A stretch of DNA of 64,000 bases, taken from contig NZ_FOOU01000003.1 in assembly GCF_900113275.1 (NCBI RefSeq), positions 372,001 through 436,000 of the forward strand, given 5' to 3'. Within the stretch, counting starts at the first letter, position 1; each line of letters begins with the position of its first letter. Below are positions 51,919 to 60,700 of this stretch, one piece after another. The DNA is from Neptunomonas qingdaonensis. GTDB lineage: Bacteria; Pseudomonadota; Gammaproteobacteria; Pseudomonadales; Balneatricaceae. The notes under the pieces are model-generated. The model did no database searches. It was not told where the DNA came from and worked only from the letters and a program-made list of their open reading frames with translations. The position numbers and the translations under genes were made by a program.

Positions 51919-53814
51919 ATGCCAGTATCTCCCACTTATCCCGGTGTATATATTGAGGAAGTCCCCAGCGGTGTACGTACCATTGCTGGGGTTGCAACAT
52001 CGATTACTGCTTTTGTTGGCTACACCAAAAAAGGTGCGGTTGATAAGGCGGTTCATATTACGAGTTTTTCAGACTTTGAGCGCAGCCACGGTGGTTTAGA
52101 TCGAGGCAGTCCGCTTTCCTATGCGATAAAACAGTTTTATGCCAATGGTGGGAGTGAAGCTTATGTCGTAAGGGTTGCTACCGGTTATGCCCCAGTTCGC
52201 TGGCAGATAGATGATAGCGCGGGTGCTGTGCTGGATGTTGCTGCTTCTAGCCCCGGTGTTTGGGGTAATGATCTGCGTATTAGCATTGAGCATAACGGAA
52301 CACGTAACCCTGATGCCGAGTTTAATCTGGTGGTGTCGCAATTGGTCATTCAGGGAGGCGCATCGCAAACCGTACCCCTTGAGACTCATCGAAACCTCAA
52401 CCTGAATCCTGATTCTCCTAACTATGTGGTGTCTGTGGTTAATGCCGCTTCAGCCACTATTTGGGTAACTCAGGCACCGGGTTTGGTGTTTTCGCGTCAA
52501 GGTTTTGTTGTCAGCAAAAGTATTACTTTTCCTCTCAATCTCACGGATACCACGTTAGCCGGCAGCATCGATGGTAATGCGTCATTTTTATTGGCGCTTT
52601 CCGCCAGTTTCGCTGATATGAGTGCCCTGGTAACCAATCTGAATGCAGCGATCGCGACGGCGGGATTGGATTCACGCATGGTGGCTGCAGAGTCAGGGCT
52701 TGATGGAGACCTGGCAGGAACTGGTAGTGTCAGAATTGCCTCGTTAGCGACGGATGAATCCTCTTCAGTTGTGGCTGCTGTGGGTGCACCGGGAGGGCTG
52801 ACTTCGAGTATTGGTTTAGGTTTAGCTGCGGGTGGGCGCGAGTTTACCGGGGATTCAGAACATCGTCCTGATGTGGTGAGTAACCTACTACCGCAGACAA
52901 ATGGTAATGATGGCAGTAAAGGTGCGGCTACTGAGCTGATGGGGAATCAATCAACTAAAACCGGTATGTACGCGTTACTCGATGTGGATCTGTTTAATTT
53001 GTTGTGTATTCCTGAAACCCGTGACCTCTCTCAGGGGCAGGCCGATCCTGTTATTCAGGCAGCGATCAAGCTCTGTGAAGATGAGCGCGCATTTTGCATT
53101 GTGGATCCGCCTAGCAGTTTCAATCTCTCTACTATTGCCGGCTGGGCCAATGGTGTTTCTCAATCACGCAATGCGGCGGTGTATTTTCCGAGCGTATTAG
53201 TGGCTGATCCGCTCGATAGTTTTAGACAAAACGCGATGGCTTCTTCAGGTTCTATTGCCGGTGTTTACGCGCGAACTGATAGCTCACGCGGTATTTGGAA
53301 AGCGCCAGCCGGCACGGATGCTACGTTAAATGGTGTGGCGGCTATCAGTGCACCGATGAATGATATTGAGAATGGCGGAATTAATAAGGCCGGTGTAAAC
53401 GCACTACGTAACTTTCCAACTTATGGAAAAGTGATTTGGGGAGCGCGCACCATGAAAGGCGCAGACGCGCAGGCAGATGAGTACAAGTATGTGCCGGTGC
53501 GGCGTTTGGTGTTGTTTCTTGAGGAAAGTTTATATCGCGGTACTCAGTGGGTTGTGTTTGAGCCTAATGATGAACCGCTTTGGTCGCAGATCAGGCTGAA
53601 TCTCGGTGCCTTTATGCACAACCTGTTTCGTCAGGGGGCATTTCAGGGAATAACGCCACGCCAGGCCTATTTCGTTAAATGCGATAGGGAAACCACAACG
53701 CAGAATGATATTGATCGAGGCATCGTCAATATCGTGGTGGGGTTTGCGCCATTAAAACCTGCTGAGTTCGTCATTATCAAATTCCAGCAGATTGCTGGCC
53801 AACTTGAAGTTTGA
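51919..53814 (+). CDS. Contractile tail sheath protein of eCIS
   Basis: A 631-residue sheath subunit. The N-terminal YPGVYIEEVPSG and VGYTKKGAVDKAV regions and the C-terminal EPNDEPLWSQIRLNLGAFM followed by a helical linker region are classic phage/PVC sheath motifs. FRQGAFQG and CDRETT complete the C-terminal fold. Residues about 130-330 form a variable insertion, making it longer than most PVC/Afp sheaths. It polymerises around the tube and contracts to drive injection. Only one sheath gene is seen within the window. The tube gene follows after 11 bp. Confidence 0.95.
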   Translation: MPVSPTYPGVYIEEVPSGVRTIAGVATSITAFVGYTKKGAVDKAVHITSFSDFERSHGGLDRGSPLSYAIKQFYANGGSEAYVVRVATGYAPVRWQIDDSAGAVLDVAASSPGVWGNDLRISIEHNGTRNPDAEFNLVVSQLVIQGGASQTVPLETHRNLNLNPDSPNYVVSVVNAASATIWVTQAPGLVFSRQGFVVSKSITFPLNLTDTTLAGSIDGNASFLLALSASFADMSALVTNLNAAIATAGLDSRMVAAESGLDGDLAGTGSVRIASLATDESSSVVAAVGAPGGLTSSIGLGLAAGGREFTGDSEHRPDVVSNLLPQTNGNDGSKGAATELMGNQSTKTGMYALLDVDLFNLLCIPETRDLSQGQADPVIQAAIKLCEDERAFCIVDPPSSFNLSTIAGWANGVSQSRNAAVYFPSVLVADPLDSFRQNAMASSGSIAGVYARTDSSRGIWKAPAGTDATLNGVAAISAPMNDIENGGINKAGVNALRNFPTYGKVIWGARTMKGADAQADEYKYVPVRRLVLFLEESLYRGTQWVVFEPNDEPLWSQIRLNLGAFMHNLFRQGAFQGITPRQAYFVKCDRETTTQNDIDRGIVNIVVGFAPLKPAEFVIIKFQQIAGQLEV

Positions 53815-53825
53815 AGGAGTAAATC

Positions 53826-54350
53826 ATGGCTCAGTTTAGTGTAAATCCACAAAGATTTGATCCCTACAAGAACTTCAAGTTTCGCATTAGATGGGATGGC
53901 AAGTATGTCGCGGGTATCAGTAAAGTGGGTGCGTTGAAACGCACTAATGAACCGGTGACGCATCGTGAGGGTGGCGACCCCAGCACCGAGCGTAAATCAC
54001 CCGGACAAACAAAATATGAAGCGATCACGTTGGAGCGAGGCGTAACGCACGATACAGAATTTGAGAAGTGGGCGAACAAGATCTGGAATTTTGGTTCTGG
54101 CCTCGGTGCTGAAGTCTCTCTCAAGGATTTTCGTAAAGATATCGTTATTGAGATGTACAACGAAGCGGGCCAGTTGGCTATCGCTTATAAGGTGTTTCGC
54201 TGCTGGGTGTCTGAGTATCAGGCATTGCCTGAGCTGGATGCCAGCGCTAACGCCGTGGCGATTCAGACGTTGAAGTTAGAAAACGAAGGCTGGGAGCGGG
54301 ATTATGAGGTAACTGAACCTGCAGAGCCCGAATTCACGGAACCCGGTTAA
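53826..54350 (+). CDS. Tail tube protein of eCIS (T4 gp19-like)
   Basis: A 174-residue tube subunit. It has the FKFRIRWDGKYVAGISKVG start, the EAITLERGVTHDTEFEKW motif and the final LKLENEGWERDYEV, all typical of the T4 gp19/PVC1 inner-tube family. It assembles hexameric rings that carry payloads in the lumen. GGAG precedes the ATG. The C-terminus has an acidic, proline-containing tail after the fold. Confidence 0.95.
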   Translation: MAQFSVNPQRFDPYKNFKFRIRWDGKYVAGISKVGALKRTNEPVTHREGGDPSTERKSPGQTKYEAITLERGVTHDTEFEKWANKIWNFGSGLGAEVSLKDFRKDIVIEMYNEAGQLAIAYKVFRCWVSEYQALPELDASANAVAIQTLKLENEGWERDYEVTEPAEPEFTEPG

Positions 54351-54369
54351 CGGGCGGTGGTGACAGTCA

Positions 54370-55149
54370 ATGAAAGTGCTGAGCGCAGATGAATTATTAA
54401 CGGTATGGGAGCAGGGCCTGAATCAGCCTTTATTGCGGCGGGCATTGATTTTGTTGGCCGCTGCTTTTCCCGAAATACCCCCGGATAATCTTGCGCAAAT
54501 GAGTATCGGCCAACGTGACGGCTTGCTGATGCAACTTCGTGAGTGTTTGTTTGGACAGGCATTACTCAATACGGCTGTTTGTCCTGAATGCGCTGAGCGC
54601 CTTGAGTGGCAGAATCTCCTCAGCGATTTTTTACTGTCGCCTGATCAAACTAAAGCTCCACTACATAAAGCCCAACTACATGAGTTTGATTTGGATACAG
54701 GTGGGTATCAGCTGCTGTTTCGCTTGCCCAATAGCCTTGATATCGCTGCCGTTATCAACAGTCATCACTTACAAGAACAGCAACTACATCAACTACAACC
54801 TCAACAACGGCAGCTGTTATCACGCTGTTTGCTGAAGATTGAACAGGAAGGTAATGGATGTGACTTTGAGGAATTACCTGATGCTGTTCTTCAAACCCTC
54901 TCAGCCCGTCTCGAAGCATTAGATCCTCAGGCGGATATCAGGCTTAATCTGACCTGCCCAGAATGCGCACATGAGTGGACTGTGTTATTTGATATCGCCA
55001 GTTTTTTATGGACGGAGGTCAATGATTGGTCAGAGCGAATGTTGCAAACGGTCTATCAGTTAGCCGCAGCCTATGGCTGGAGTGAGCAGGAGATTCTCCG
55101 TCTTAGTCCGGTTCGCCGACAACTCTATCTTGGCTTGATGGGGGCGTAA
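54370..55149 (+). CDS. T4-type baseplate protein with two CPEC motifs
   Basis: A 259-residue protein resembling the T4 baseplate protein family encoded after the tube gene in several eCIS and myophage clusters. Two cysteine pairs, CPECAERLEW near residue 73 and CPECAHEW near residue 198, could together bind one zinc ion. The N-terminal LLRRALILLAAAFP and RDGLLMQLRECLFG helices are family-like. It probably takes part in baseplate or hub assembly. Its stop overlaps the next start (TAATG). Confidence 0.75.
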   Translation: MKVLSADELLTVWEQGLNQPLLRRALILLAAAFPEIPPDNLAQMSIGQRDGLLMQLRECLFGQALLNTAVCPECAERLEWQNLLSDFLLSPDQTKAPLHKAQLHEFDLDTGGYQLLFRLPNSLDIAAVINSHHLQEQQLHQLQPQQRQLLSRCLLKIEQEGNGCDFEELPDAVLQTLSARLEALDPQADIRLNLTCPECAHEWTVLFDIASFLWTEVNDWSERMLQTVYQLAAAYGWSEQEILRLSPVRRQLYLGLMGA

Positions 55150-56102
55150 TGGATTTTCTTCAGAATTTAATGATACGCCACCAAACGGAGACGACTCAGC
55201 CGATAGCGGGGTTACATCGTGCTGCGGTAATAGTACAGCCACGTCAAAAGTTAAGATTTGAAAGCGGCTCAGAGTCTCTTATGCCAGCAGCAGATATGAG
55301 TCAGGCAAATTTGTCTGATGCACAAATCCCAGAGGAATCTGCTGATCTTCGGCCGTTAACCGCAGCCGTTTTTGAAGAATTGGACAGGGAAGTTGCAAGA
55401 GATAGTGAGTATGGAAATAAGAATATAGATAGGGATATAAATAAGAGCTTACATAAGAGTGCAGACAAGGGGACAAATGAGCCGTTAAACAAGCTTAGTG
55501 CTAAGGCAGGTGGTAATGAAAGCGGTCTTGATCATCCGGCAATGGAGCCAATAGGGCAGATGCCCGGAAAGTCAGCCTCCATGTCGAGAGCCTCTCTGCC
55601 GGCAAATGAGCAGCATTTGATTCAGGCATCTATTCAGTCAGGCATGCAGTTAGATATGCAGCAGGGTTTGCAGCCTAATGCGAAAAATAGCATCCCGGGC
55701 AGTACCCAAAACAGTATTCAACACGGCGTCCTGGATAGAAATCAAAAGAGCACGCTTCAGAATAAACTACACTCGGCACAATCTATAGCTGGATTCATGA
55801 ATACACCGCAACATGTACTTGCATCACAACTGACCTCATCACCAGCGCCACTTCTTAATTCCGGGTTATTACAGACGCCTGATTGGCTCAGCCAAATACA
55901 AGCCGATTTGCAGGATCGCTGGCAAGAACTGAATCAGCAGGCGCAGGCTGAACCTGTTATCAATGTCACCATCGGCCGTGTCGAAGTGCGTGCAGTGAGA
56001 GCAGATTCACCACAACCACCGCGTAAAAAAAGTGCGTTACCCAGTGGCGTCATGACATTAGACAGTTACCTGAAGCAGCGTGATAGCAGGGGGCCTGTAT
56101 GA
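55149..56102 (+). CDS. Disordered eCIS protein with conserved C-terminal motif
   Basis: A 317-residue protein, mostly low complexity. It has acidic and Lys/Asn-rich stretches (about residues 90-130), then a Gln/Asn/Ser-rich region (about 150-220). The ordered C-terminal end contains INVTIGRVEVRAV and LPSGVMTLDSYLKQR. The same short end is found on otherwise variable proteins located before DUF4255 genes in eCIS clusters (from memory). It may be a flexible linker or scaffold whose C-terminus docks on the particle. It overlaps both neighbours by a few bases. Confidence 0.7.
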   Translation: MDFLQNLMIRHQTETTQPIAGLHRAAVIVQPRQKLRFESGSESLMPAADMSQANLSDAQIPEESADLRPLTAAVFEELDREVARDSEYGNKNIDRDINKSLHKSADKGTNEPLNKLSAKAGGNESGLDHPAMEPIGQMPGKSASMSRASLPANEQHLIQASIQSGMQLDMQQGLQPNAKNSIPGSTQNSIQHGVLDRNQKSTLQNKLHSAQSIAGFMNTPQHVLASQLTSSPAPLLNSGLLQTPDWLSQIQADLQDRWQELNQQAQAEPVINVTIGRVEVRAVRADSPQPPRKKSALPSGVMTLDSYLKQRDSRGPV

Positions 56103-57307
56103 GCAGCCCAGATGCTTTAGCGACGGTGACCGCCACACTGAAAAGTTTATTACATCCTCTGGTTGATGATGAGGCTAAAGTGACTACTCAGCCACCCAGT
56201 AAAGCCCGCACTGGCGACGATGATCAGATCAATATTTTTTTATACAGTACGCAGATTAATACGGCCTTTAACAATGCACCTTTGCCTGGAGTGACGCGTA
56301 ACGGAGAAACGGCTCATCCGCCTTTGCCTTTAACGCTTAAATATCTGATTACCGCCTACGGTGCTAATGACGATGATATTTCCGGCCAACAGTTAATGGG
56401 CCAGTTGATGAGTTTGCTACATGATCATCCGATTCTTGGGCCAACAGATATTGTTGGCATCATGCCGGACTCGGATCTGGATCATCAGACAGAGCGCATC
56501 CGTGTTACCGCTGATGGATTGTCATTGGATGAGATGTCTAAACTCTGGGCAAGCTTTCAGTCGGCAGAATACCGATTATCAGTGGGCTACGAAGTATCCT
56601 TAGTGCTGATTGAGAGTACGCGCCCGTCAATTACGCCATTGCCGGTCTTAACCAGAGGAGAAGCAGATCATGGTGTGATAGCGCAGGCAAATCTGATTCC
56701 GCCATACCCTGCGATTACTGATATTGCTTTACTGAGCCAGCAGCCAAATGCGGTGCTGGGAGATAGCCTGACTCTTCACGGCCATTACTTGGATGGAGAT
56801 AGCGTAAATGTACGCTTTAAACATCCGCTGCTTGTAAATCCTATTGATGTACCTGTATTAACAGCGAGCTCGGGTACCCGGATTCGTATTGATATTCCTG
56901 ATGCGTCAGCGGATTGGCGGGTAGGTTTTTATGCCGTTGAGGCCGTTATCAGCAAAGCGAGTGGGCAGCGAGTTACGAATGGTTATCCACTCACGCTGGC
57001 ACCCGCTATTACGGCGATAGCACCGCTAAACCCAGTTCCTCGCAATGGTTCAGGCGCTGTGACATTAACGATCAGTTGTCGTCCTGAAATATTGCCACAG
57101 CAGCGGGTAACACTGCTTTTGGGTGATCGCGAAGTACCATCTCAAGCGCATCCGGCACAAACCGATACACTTATTTTTGTTGTTGATAACGCACCTGTTG
57201 GCTCCCGTTATATTCGTTTGCGAGTTGATGGAGTCGATAGCTTACTGATAGACCGCTCGGTTACCCCTGCGGTTTTTGATAGTGCGATGGAGGTGATCAT
57301 CTCATGA
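56099..57307 (+). CDS. DUF4255 tube-terminator/cap protein (Pvc16/Afp16-like)
   Basis: A 402-residue protein. The N-terminal DUF4255 domain (about residues 1-190) contains INIFLYSTQINTAFNN, LPLTLKYLITAYG and the QQLMGQLMSLLHDHP segment. Two Ig-like beta domains follow (about 205-300 and 300-400, ITDIALLSQQPNAVLGDSL and ITAIAPLNPVPRNGSG). The family caps and limits the growing tube/sheath at the distal end. ATGA overlaps on both sides show tight translational coupling. Confidence 0.9.
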   Translation: MSSPDALATVTATLKSLLHPLVDDEAKVTTQPPSKARTGDDDQINIFLYSTQINTAFNNAPLPGVTRNGETAHPPLPLTLKYLITAYGANDDDISGQQLMGQLMSLLHDHPILGPTDIVGIMPDSDLDHQTERIRVTADGLSLDEMSKLWASFQSAEYRLSVGYEVSLVLIESTRPSITPLPVLTRGEADHGVIAQANLIPPYPAITDIALLSQQPNAVLGDSLTLHGHYLDGDSVNVRFKHPLLVNPIDVPVLTASSGTRIRIDIPDASADWRVGFYAVEAVISKASGQRVTNGYPLTLAPAITAIAPLNPVPRNGSGAVTLTISCRPEILPQQRVTLLLGDREVPSQAHPAQTDTLIFVVDNAPVGSRYIRLRVDGVDSLLIDRSVTPAVFDSAMEVIIS

Positions 57308-59397
57308 ATCAGCAGTCAGACTGGGTGAATGCTAATGAGGCATATTTGGCGGCTATGCTGGCATGGTTGCGGCTCTCGTTGCAGCGAATGATATCTCCGG
57401 TTGTTGAAGAGCAGCAACCCCCTGATGTGTCCTCAGCTAGCTGGTTTAAACGCATTAAAAAAACCGACAATTGTCAGGTTAAACAGCCACCTTCCTGTTC
57501 TTCACATAAACCGGATGATGCCGAGGTAAAACAAGCCTGGCATGCAGTACAGGCATGTGAAAGTCATGAACCGCCTCCTGCTATGCTGTTGTTATCGAGT
57601 GCACTGGGTTTATCCACTTTCGATACTCAGGTATTGGCGCTGTGTGTTGCAATGGAGCTGGATACTTGTATGAGCGGGTTATGTGCCAAAGCGCAAGGCG
57701 ATCCGAATAAGCCCTATCCGACATTTGCATTGGCGTTTGCACTTTTTGATGAGCCTGACTGGAATGTTTTAACGCCTCATGCGCCGTTACGTTATTGGCG
57801 TCTGTTGGATATTAACCAGCCAGGCACGCAGCCTTTGACAAGCGCTGCTTTGGGCACAGATGAACGGATAGTTAACTACCTGAAAGGGCTCAATTACCTG
57901 GATGACAGGTTAGCGCCTTTAATGGATGTGGTTGATCTTGAGGATAACGATGGCTTGTTAGTGCAATCACAGCAGCACGAAGTTGATAAGGTCATTGAAG
58001 CGTTACAAGCCAGTTATGGGAGACAAAACACGCCCGTTGTTGAATTGCTCGGACATGATGCCGTCAGTAAACGCTCGGTTGCTTGGCGAATTTCCAAGGA
58101 CTTAGGACTTAAGCTTTTTGCCATTAATCTGAAATCCATACCCGAGCAAAGCGCCGATTTTGAAACCTTCGTCCGCCTCTGGGAGCGGGAGTCGCTGTTA
58201 ATGCCGCTGGCGCTATATATCGAGGTGGATAGCCCTGTTGAAGCAGAGCGCAGACTTCTTAAACGCTTTTTAGACAGGAGTAACGGCGTTGCTTTTGTCG
58301 GAATAGAAGATGTCGGTGTCGACAAACAGGGACAAAGCATCTGTGTAGAAATCAGTAAGCCAACACCACAAGAACAACGGCTATTGTGGCGGGACGTGTT
58401 GCAAGACGATGATAACGGTCATTCAGAACGTTTAGCCGAACAGTTCTCCTTTTCTCAGGATGTGATCCAGCATCTTGCTAAAAAATCACTGACTCACTGC
58501 CAAGGCAGTAAAACCGCTTTGAATGGTGAACTCTGGCAGGCCTGTCGTCTTGCTGCCCGGGCAAGTATGGAACAGCTGGCACGCCGTATTGATACTAAAG
58601 CGACGTGGAATCAGCTGGTCTTGCCCAACGAACAAAAAGAACTTCTGCAGAGTATTGTTGGTCAGGTGGCTTACCGCAATCATGTTTATGAAGGCTGGGG
58701 TTTTCGTGCCCAGATGAACCGCGGGTTGGGTATCAATGCCTTATTTGTCGGCGAAAGCGGCACCGGTAAAACCATGGCTGCCGAAGTGATTGCCAATGAC
58801 CTTAAGCTTGATTTATATCGGGTTGATCTGTCCTCTGTGGTGAGCAAATACATTGGCGAGACGGAAAAAAATCTGCGCAAGTTATTTGATGCAGCCGAAG
58901 ATAGCGGTGCAATTTTATTCTTTGATGAAGCCGATGCCTTGTTTGGTAAACGCAGCGAAGTCAAAGACAGCCATGATCGTTACGCCAATATCGAAATTAA
59001 CTATCTGTTACAACGCATGGAGACCTATCGTGGCCTCGCCATACTTGCCAGCAATATGCGCAGTGCGCTGGATAAGGCTTTTGTACGACGTTTGCGTTTT
59101 ATTGTGGATTTTTCATTCCCCGGCATCGAGCAACGAGCCGAAATCTGGCAAAAGGTGTTCCCACCTCAAACGCCGATTGAGGGCATGCTGGACTGCCAAC
59201 ATCTCGCTAAATTGAGCCTGACAGGCGGCAACATTCATAACGTCGCACTGAACGCCGCCTTTCTGGCGGCACAGCAAGGTGTGAAGATTAGTATGCCGCT
59301 GGTGTTAAGCGCTGCACGTATCGAATATAAAAAACTGGAACGACCGGCCAAAGAATCCGATTTCTTGTGGCAACAGGCCGAAGGAGTTGTCGTATGA
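57304..59397 (+). CDS. AAA+ ATPase of eCIS (Pvc15/Afp15-like)
   Basis: A 697-residue protein. The N-terminal region contains a degenerate, probably inactive nucleotide-binding-like half. The C-terminal AAA+ module has Walker A GESGTGKT (about residue 483), Walker B ILFFDEADALFG (about 536), and the sensor ILASNM with arginines in VRRLRF. Homologues in PVC and Afp clusters are needed for payload loading or particle assembly. It follows the cap gene and precedes the payload candidates, matching that role. Confidence 0.93.
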   Translation: MNQQSDWVNANEAYLAAMLAWLRLSLQRMISPVVEEQQPPDVSSASWFKRIKKTDNCQVKQPPSCSSHKPDDAEVKQAWHAVQACESHEPPPAMLLLSSALGLSTFDTQVLALCVAMELDTCMSGLCAKAQGDPNKPYPTFALAFALFDEPDWNVLTPHAPLRYWRLLDINQPGTQPLTSAALGTDERIVNYLKGLNYLDDRLAPLMDVVDLEDNDGLLVQSQQHEVDKVIEALQASYGRQNTPVVELLGHDAVSKRSVAWRISKDLGLKLFAINLKSIPEQSADFETFVRLWERESLLMPLALYIEVDSPVEAERRLLKRFLDRSNGVAFVGIEDVGVDKQGQSICVEISKPTPQEQRLLWRDVLQDDDNGHSERLAEQFSFSQDVIQHLAKKSLTHCQGSKTALNGELWQACRLAARASMEQLARRIDTKATWNQLVLPNEQKELLQSIVGQVAYRNHVYEGWGFRAQMNRGLGINALFVGESGTGKTMAAEVIANDLKLDLYRVDLSSVVSKYIGETEKNLRKLFDAAEDSGAILFFDEADALFGKRSEVKDSHDRYANIEINYLLQRMETYRGLAILASNMRSALDKAFVRRLRFIVDFSFPGIEQRAEIWQKVFPPQTPIEGMLDCQHLAKLSLTGGNIHNVALNAAFLAAQQGVKISMPLVLSAARIEYKKLERPAKESDFLWQQAEGVVV

Positions 59398-59684
59398 ATA
59401 TTCATTTGCACATCGATACACTCGTGCTTAATGGCTTAGATATCCAGCCGCATCAGGCTCTTGCATTAAAAGAGGCGGTTGAAGCTGTTTTAACGCATCA
59501 GTTGACGTTACAAAATCAAGCCGATACGTCTTCACAATCTCCATTTGCAACAGCCTTTGCAGCGTCCGGTATACCTGAAAACCAGCCTGTTAACGCTGGC
59601 CAAATTTCCATTAACCGCAGCCAGAGTATGGAAAGTATGGGCCAAAAAATTGGCAATGCGGTTTATTGGGGGATCAGAAAATGA
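59394..59684 (+). CDS. Small conserved eCIS protein (96 residues)
   Basis: It begins MNIHLHIDTLVLNGLDIQPH, a short beta-alpha unit seen in small proteins between the ATPase and DUF4157 genes of other eCIS loci (recalled pattern), then a Gln/Ser-rich middle and IGNAVYWGIRK at the end. AAGGAG lies eight bases before the ATG, which overlaps the ATPase stop. Its function is unknown; a payload adaptor is one possibility. Confidence 0.75.
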   Translation: MNIHLHIDTLVLNGLDIQPHQALALKEAVEAVLTHQLTLQNQADTSSQSPFATAFAASGIPENQPVNAGQISINRSQSMESMGQKIGNAVYWGIRK

Positions 59685-60673
59685 CTATGTTAAGTACACC
59701 TCAAGTCAAAAATATAGATCGATCCACTGCTTTGTTAGCAGGACGGGTTTTGCAGCGCAAGTGCGCCTGTGGGCAGCATAGAAGGGCAAATGGTCCCTGC
59801 GAGGCATGCAGTAACAAGAAAGCTGAAGGGAGTCAGATTCCTGGCGTAGTATACGAAGCATTACGCTCATCCGGGCAGCCATTAAATAGCCAGACGCGTA
59901 CCTTTATGGAGCAGCACTTATCGCAAACATTGATTAATGCACCGGTCAGATCAGTACAAAGAGGTGTGGCTGCTAGCAGTACAACAAGTAGTTTACGTCT
60001 CGGTGCACCAGATAGCATTTATGAAAAAGAAGCTGATCATGTGGCTGCTGCTTTGTCATCCAGCATACCTCGTTTTTCTGCTGCAACACAGGCACAAAAG
60101 CCTATAGATCTTTCGGCTGTGCGTATTCATACCGGTGCTAAAGCCAATGAATCAAGCTGCGCTATTAATGCCAGAGCCTATACCGTCGGCAGTGATGTGG
60201 TATTTGCAGCCAACCAATTTTCCCCTAATAGTGCTGCAGGACGCCACTTACTCGCTCATGAGTTGACCCATGTTGTTCAGCAATCGACCAATAGTCAGGT
60301 ATCGCGAGTGATACAGCGGGCGGGGTGTGGAGGGCGTACGTATAAAAACTGCGCAGGTGCACCTTGTGTCGCGGTAAGTGGTCGGCGGGGTGTGTGCCAA
60401 TGGGGAGGTGTTACATACGGATGTCGCTGTCGAGATCAGTCTGGTGATGAACCACCTCCTGTGAGCCGAAGAGTAAGTGATGCACTACCTTACTGGCTAG
60501 CTGCATTATTAGGCGCTGCGGCTACGGCGGCCGTTATCGCTTGTTTTGCCTCGGGGGCTTGTGAATTTGGGCTGGTCGTTGCTGGCTTAGGGACAGCGGC
60601 AGCGGCAGCAGTCATAGCGATCCTAGATGCTGCGGGTATCCGGGATACTGGTAGCGGTGGTGGTTCTGCGTAA
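59681..60673 (+). CDS. DUF4157 protein with C-terminal membrane region, candidate eCIS payload
   Basis: A 330-residue protein. The N-terminus VLQRKCACGQHRR...CEAC is a four-cysteine zinc-ribbon-like module. The DUF4157 domain (about residues 110-205) contains GAPDSIYEKEAD, the LSAVRIHTG motif and the metalloprotease-like HELTH at 193-197. A cysteine-rich stretch follows (about 215-255). Near the C-terminus are two alanine/glycine-rich hydrophobic segments (about 270-320), suggesting membrane insertion. DUF4157 is a recurrent N-terminal domain of eCIS-associated toxins. The ATGA overlap with the upstream gene is tight. Pore formation is inferred, not shown. Confidence 0.82.
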   Translation: MTMLSTPQVKNIDRSTALLAGRVLQRKCACGQHRRANGPCEACSNKKAEGSQIPGVVYEALRSSGQPLNSQTRTFMEQHLSQTLINAPVRSVQRGVAASSTTSSLRLGAPDSIYEKEADHVAAALSSSIPRFSAATQAQKPIDLSAVRIHTGAKANESSCAINARAYTVGSDVVFAANQFSPNSAAGRHLLAHELTHVVQQSTNSQVSRVIQRAGCGGRTYKNCAGAPCVAVSGRRGVCQWGGVTYGCRCRDQSGDEPPPVSRRVSDALPYWLAALLGAAATAAVIACFASGACEFGLVVAGLGTAAAAAVIAILDAAGIRDTGSGGGSA

Positions 60674-60700
60674 TTAACTTAGTGAGTGTGGAAGCAAATC

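Noticed and set aside
51919-59397. Type VI secretion system
   Set aside because: The sheath is a single phage-like protein rather than TssB/TssC, and DUF4255, Pvc15-like ATPase and DUF4157 genes point to eCIS.
51919-59397. Contractile prophage or R-type pyocin
   Set aside because: No capsid, terminase, integrase, lysis or tail-fibre genes are visible; the cap, ATPase and payload genes are eCIS-specific. The unseen right side could still modify this.
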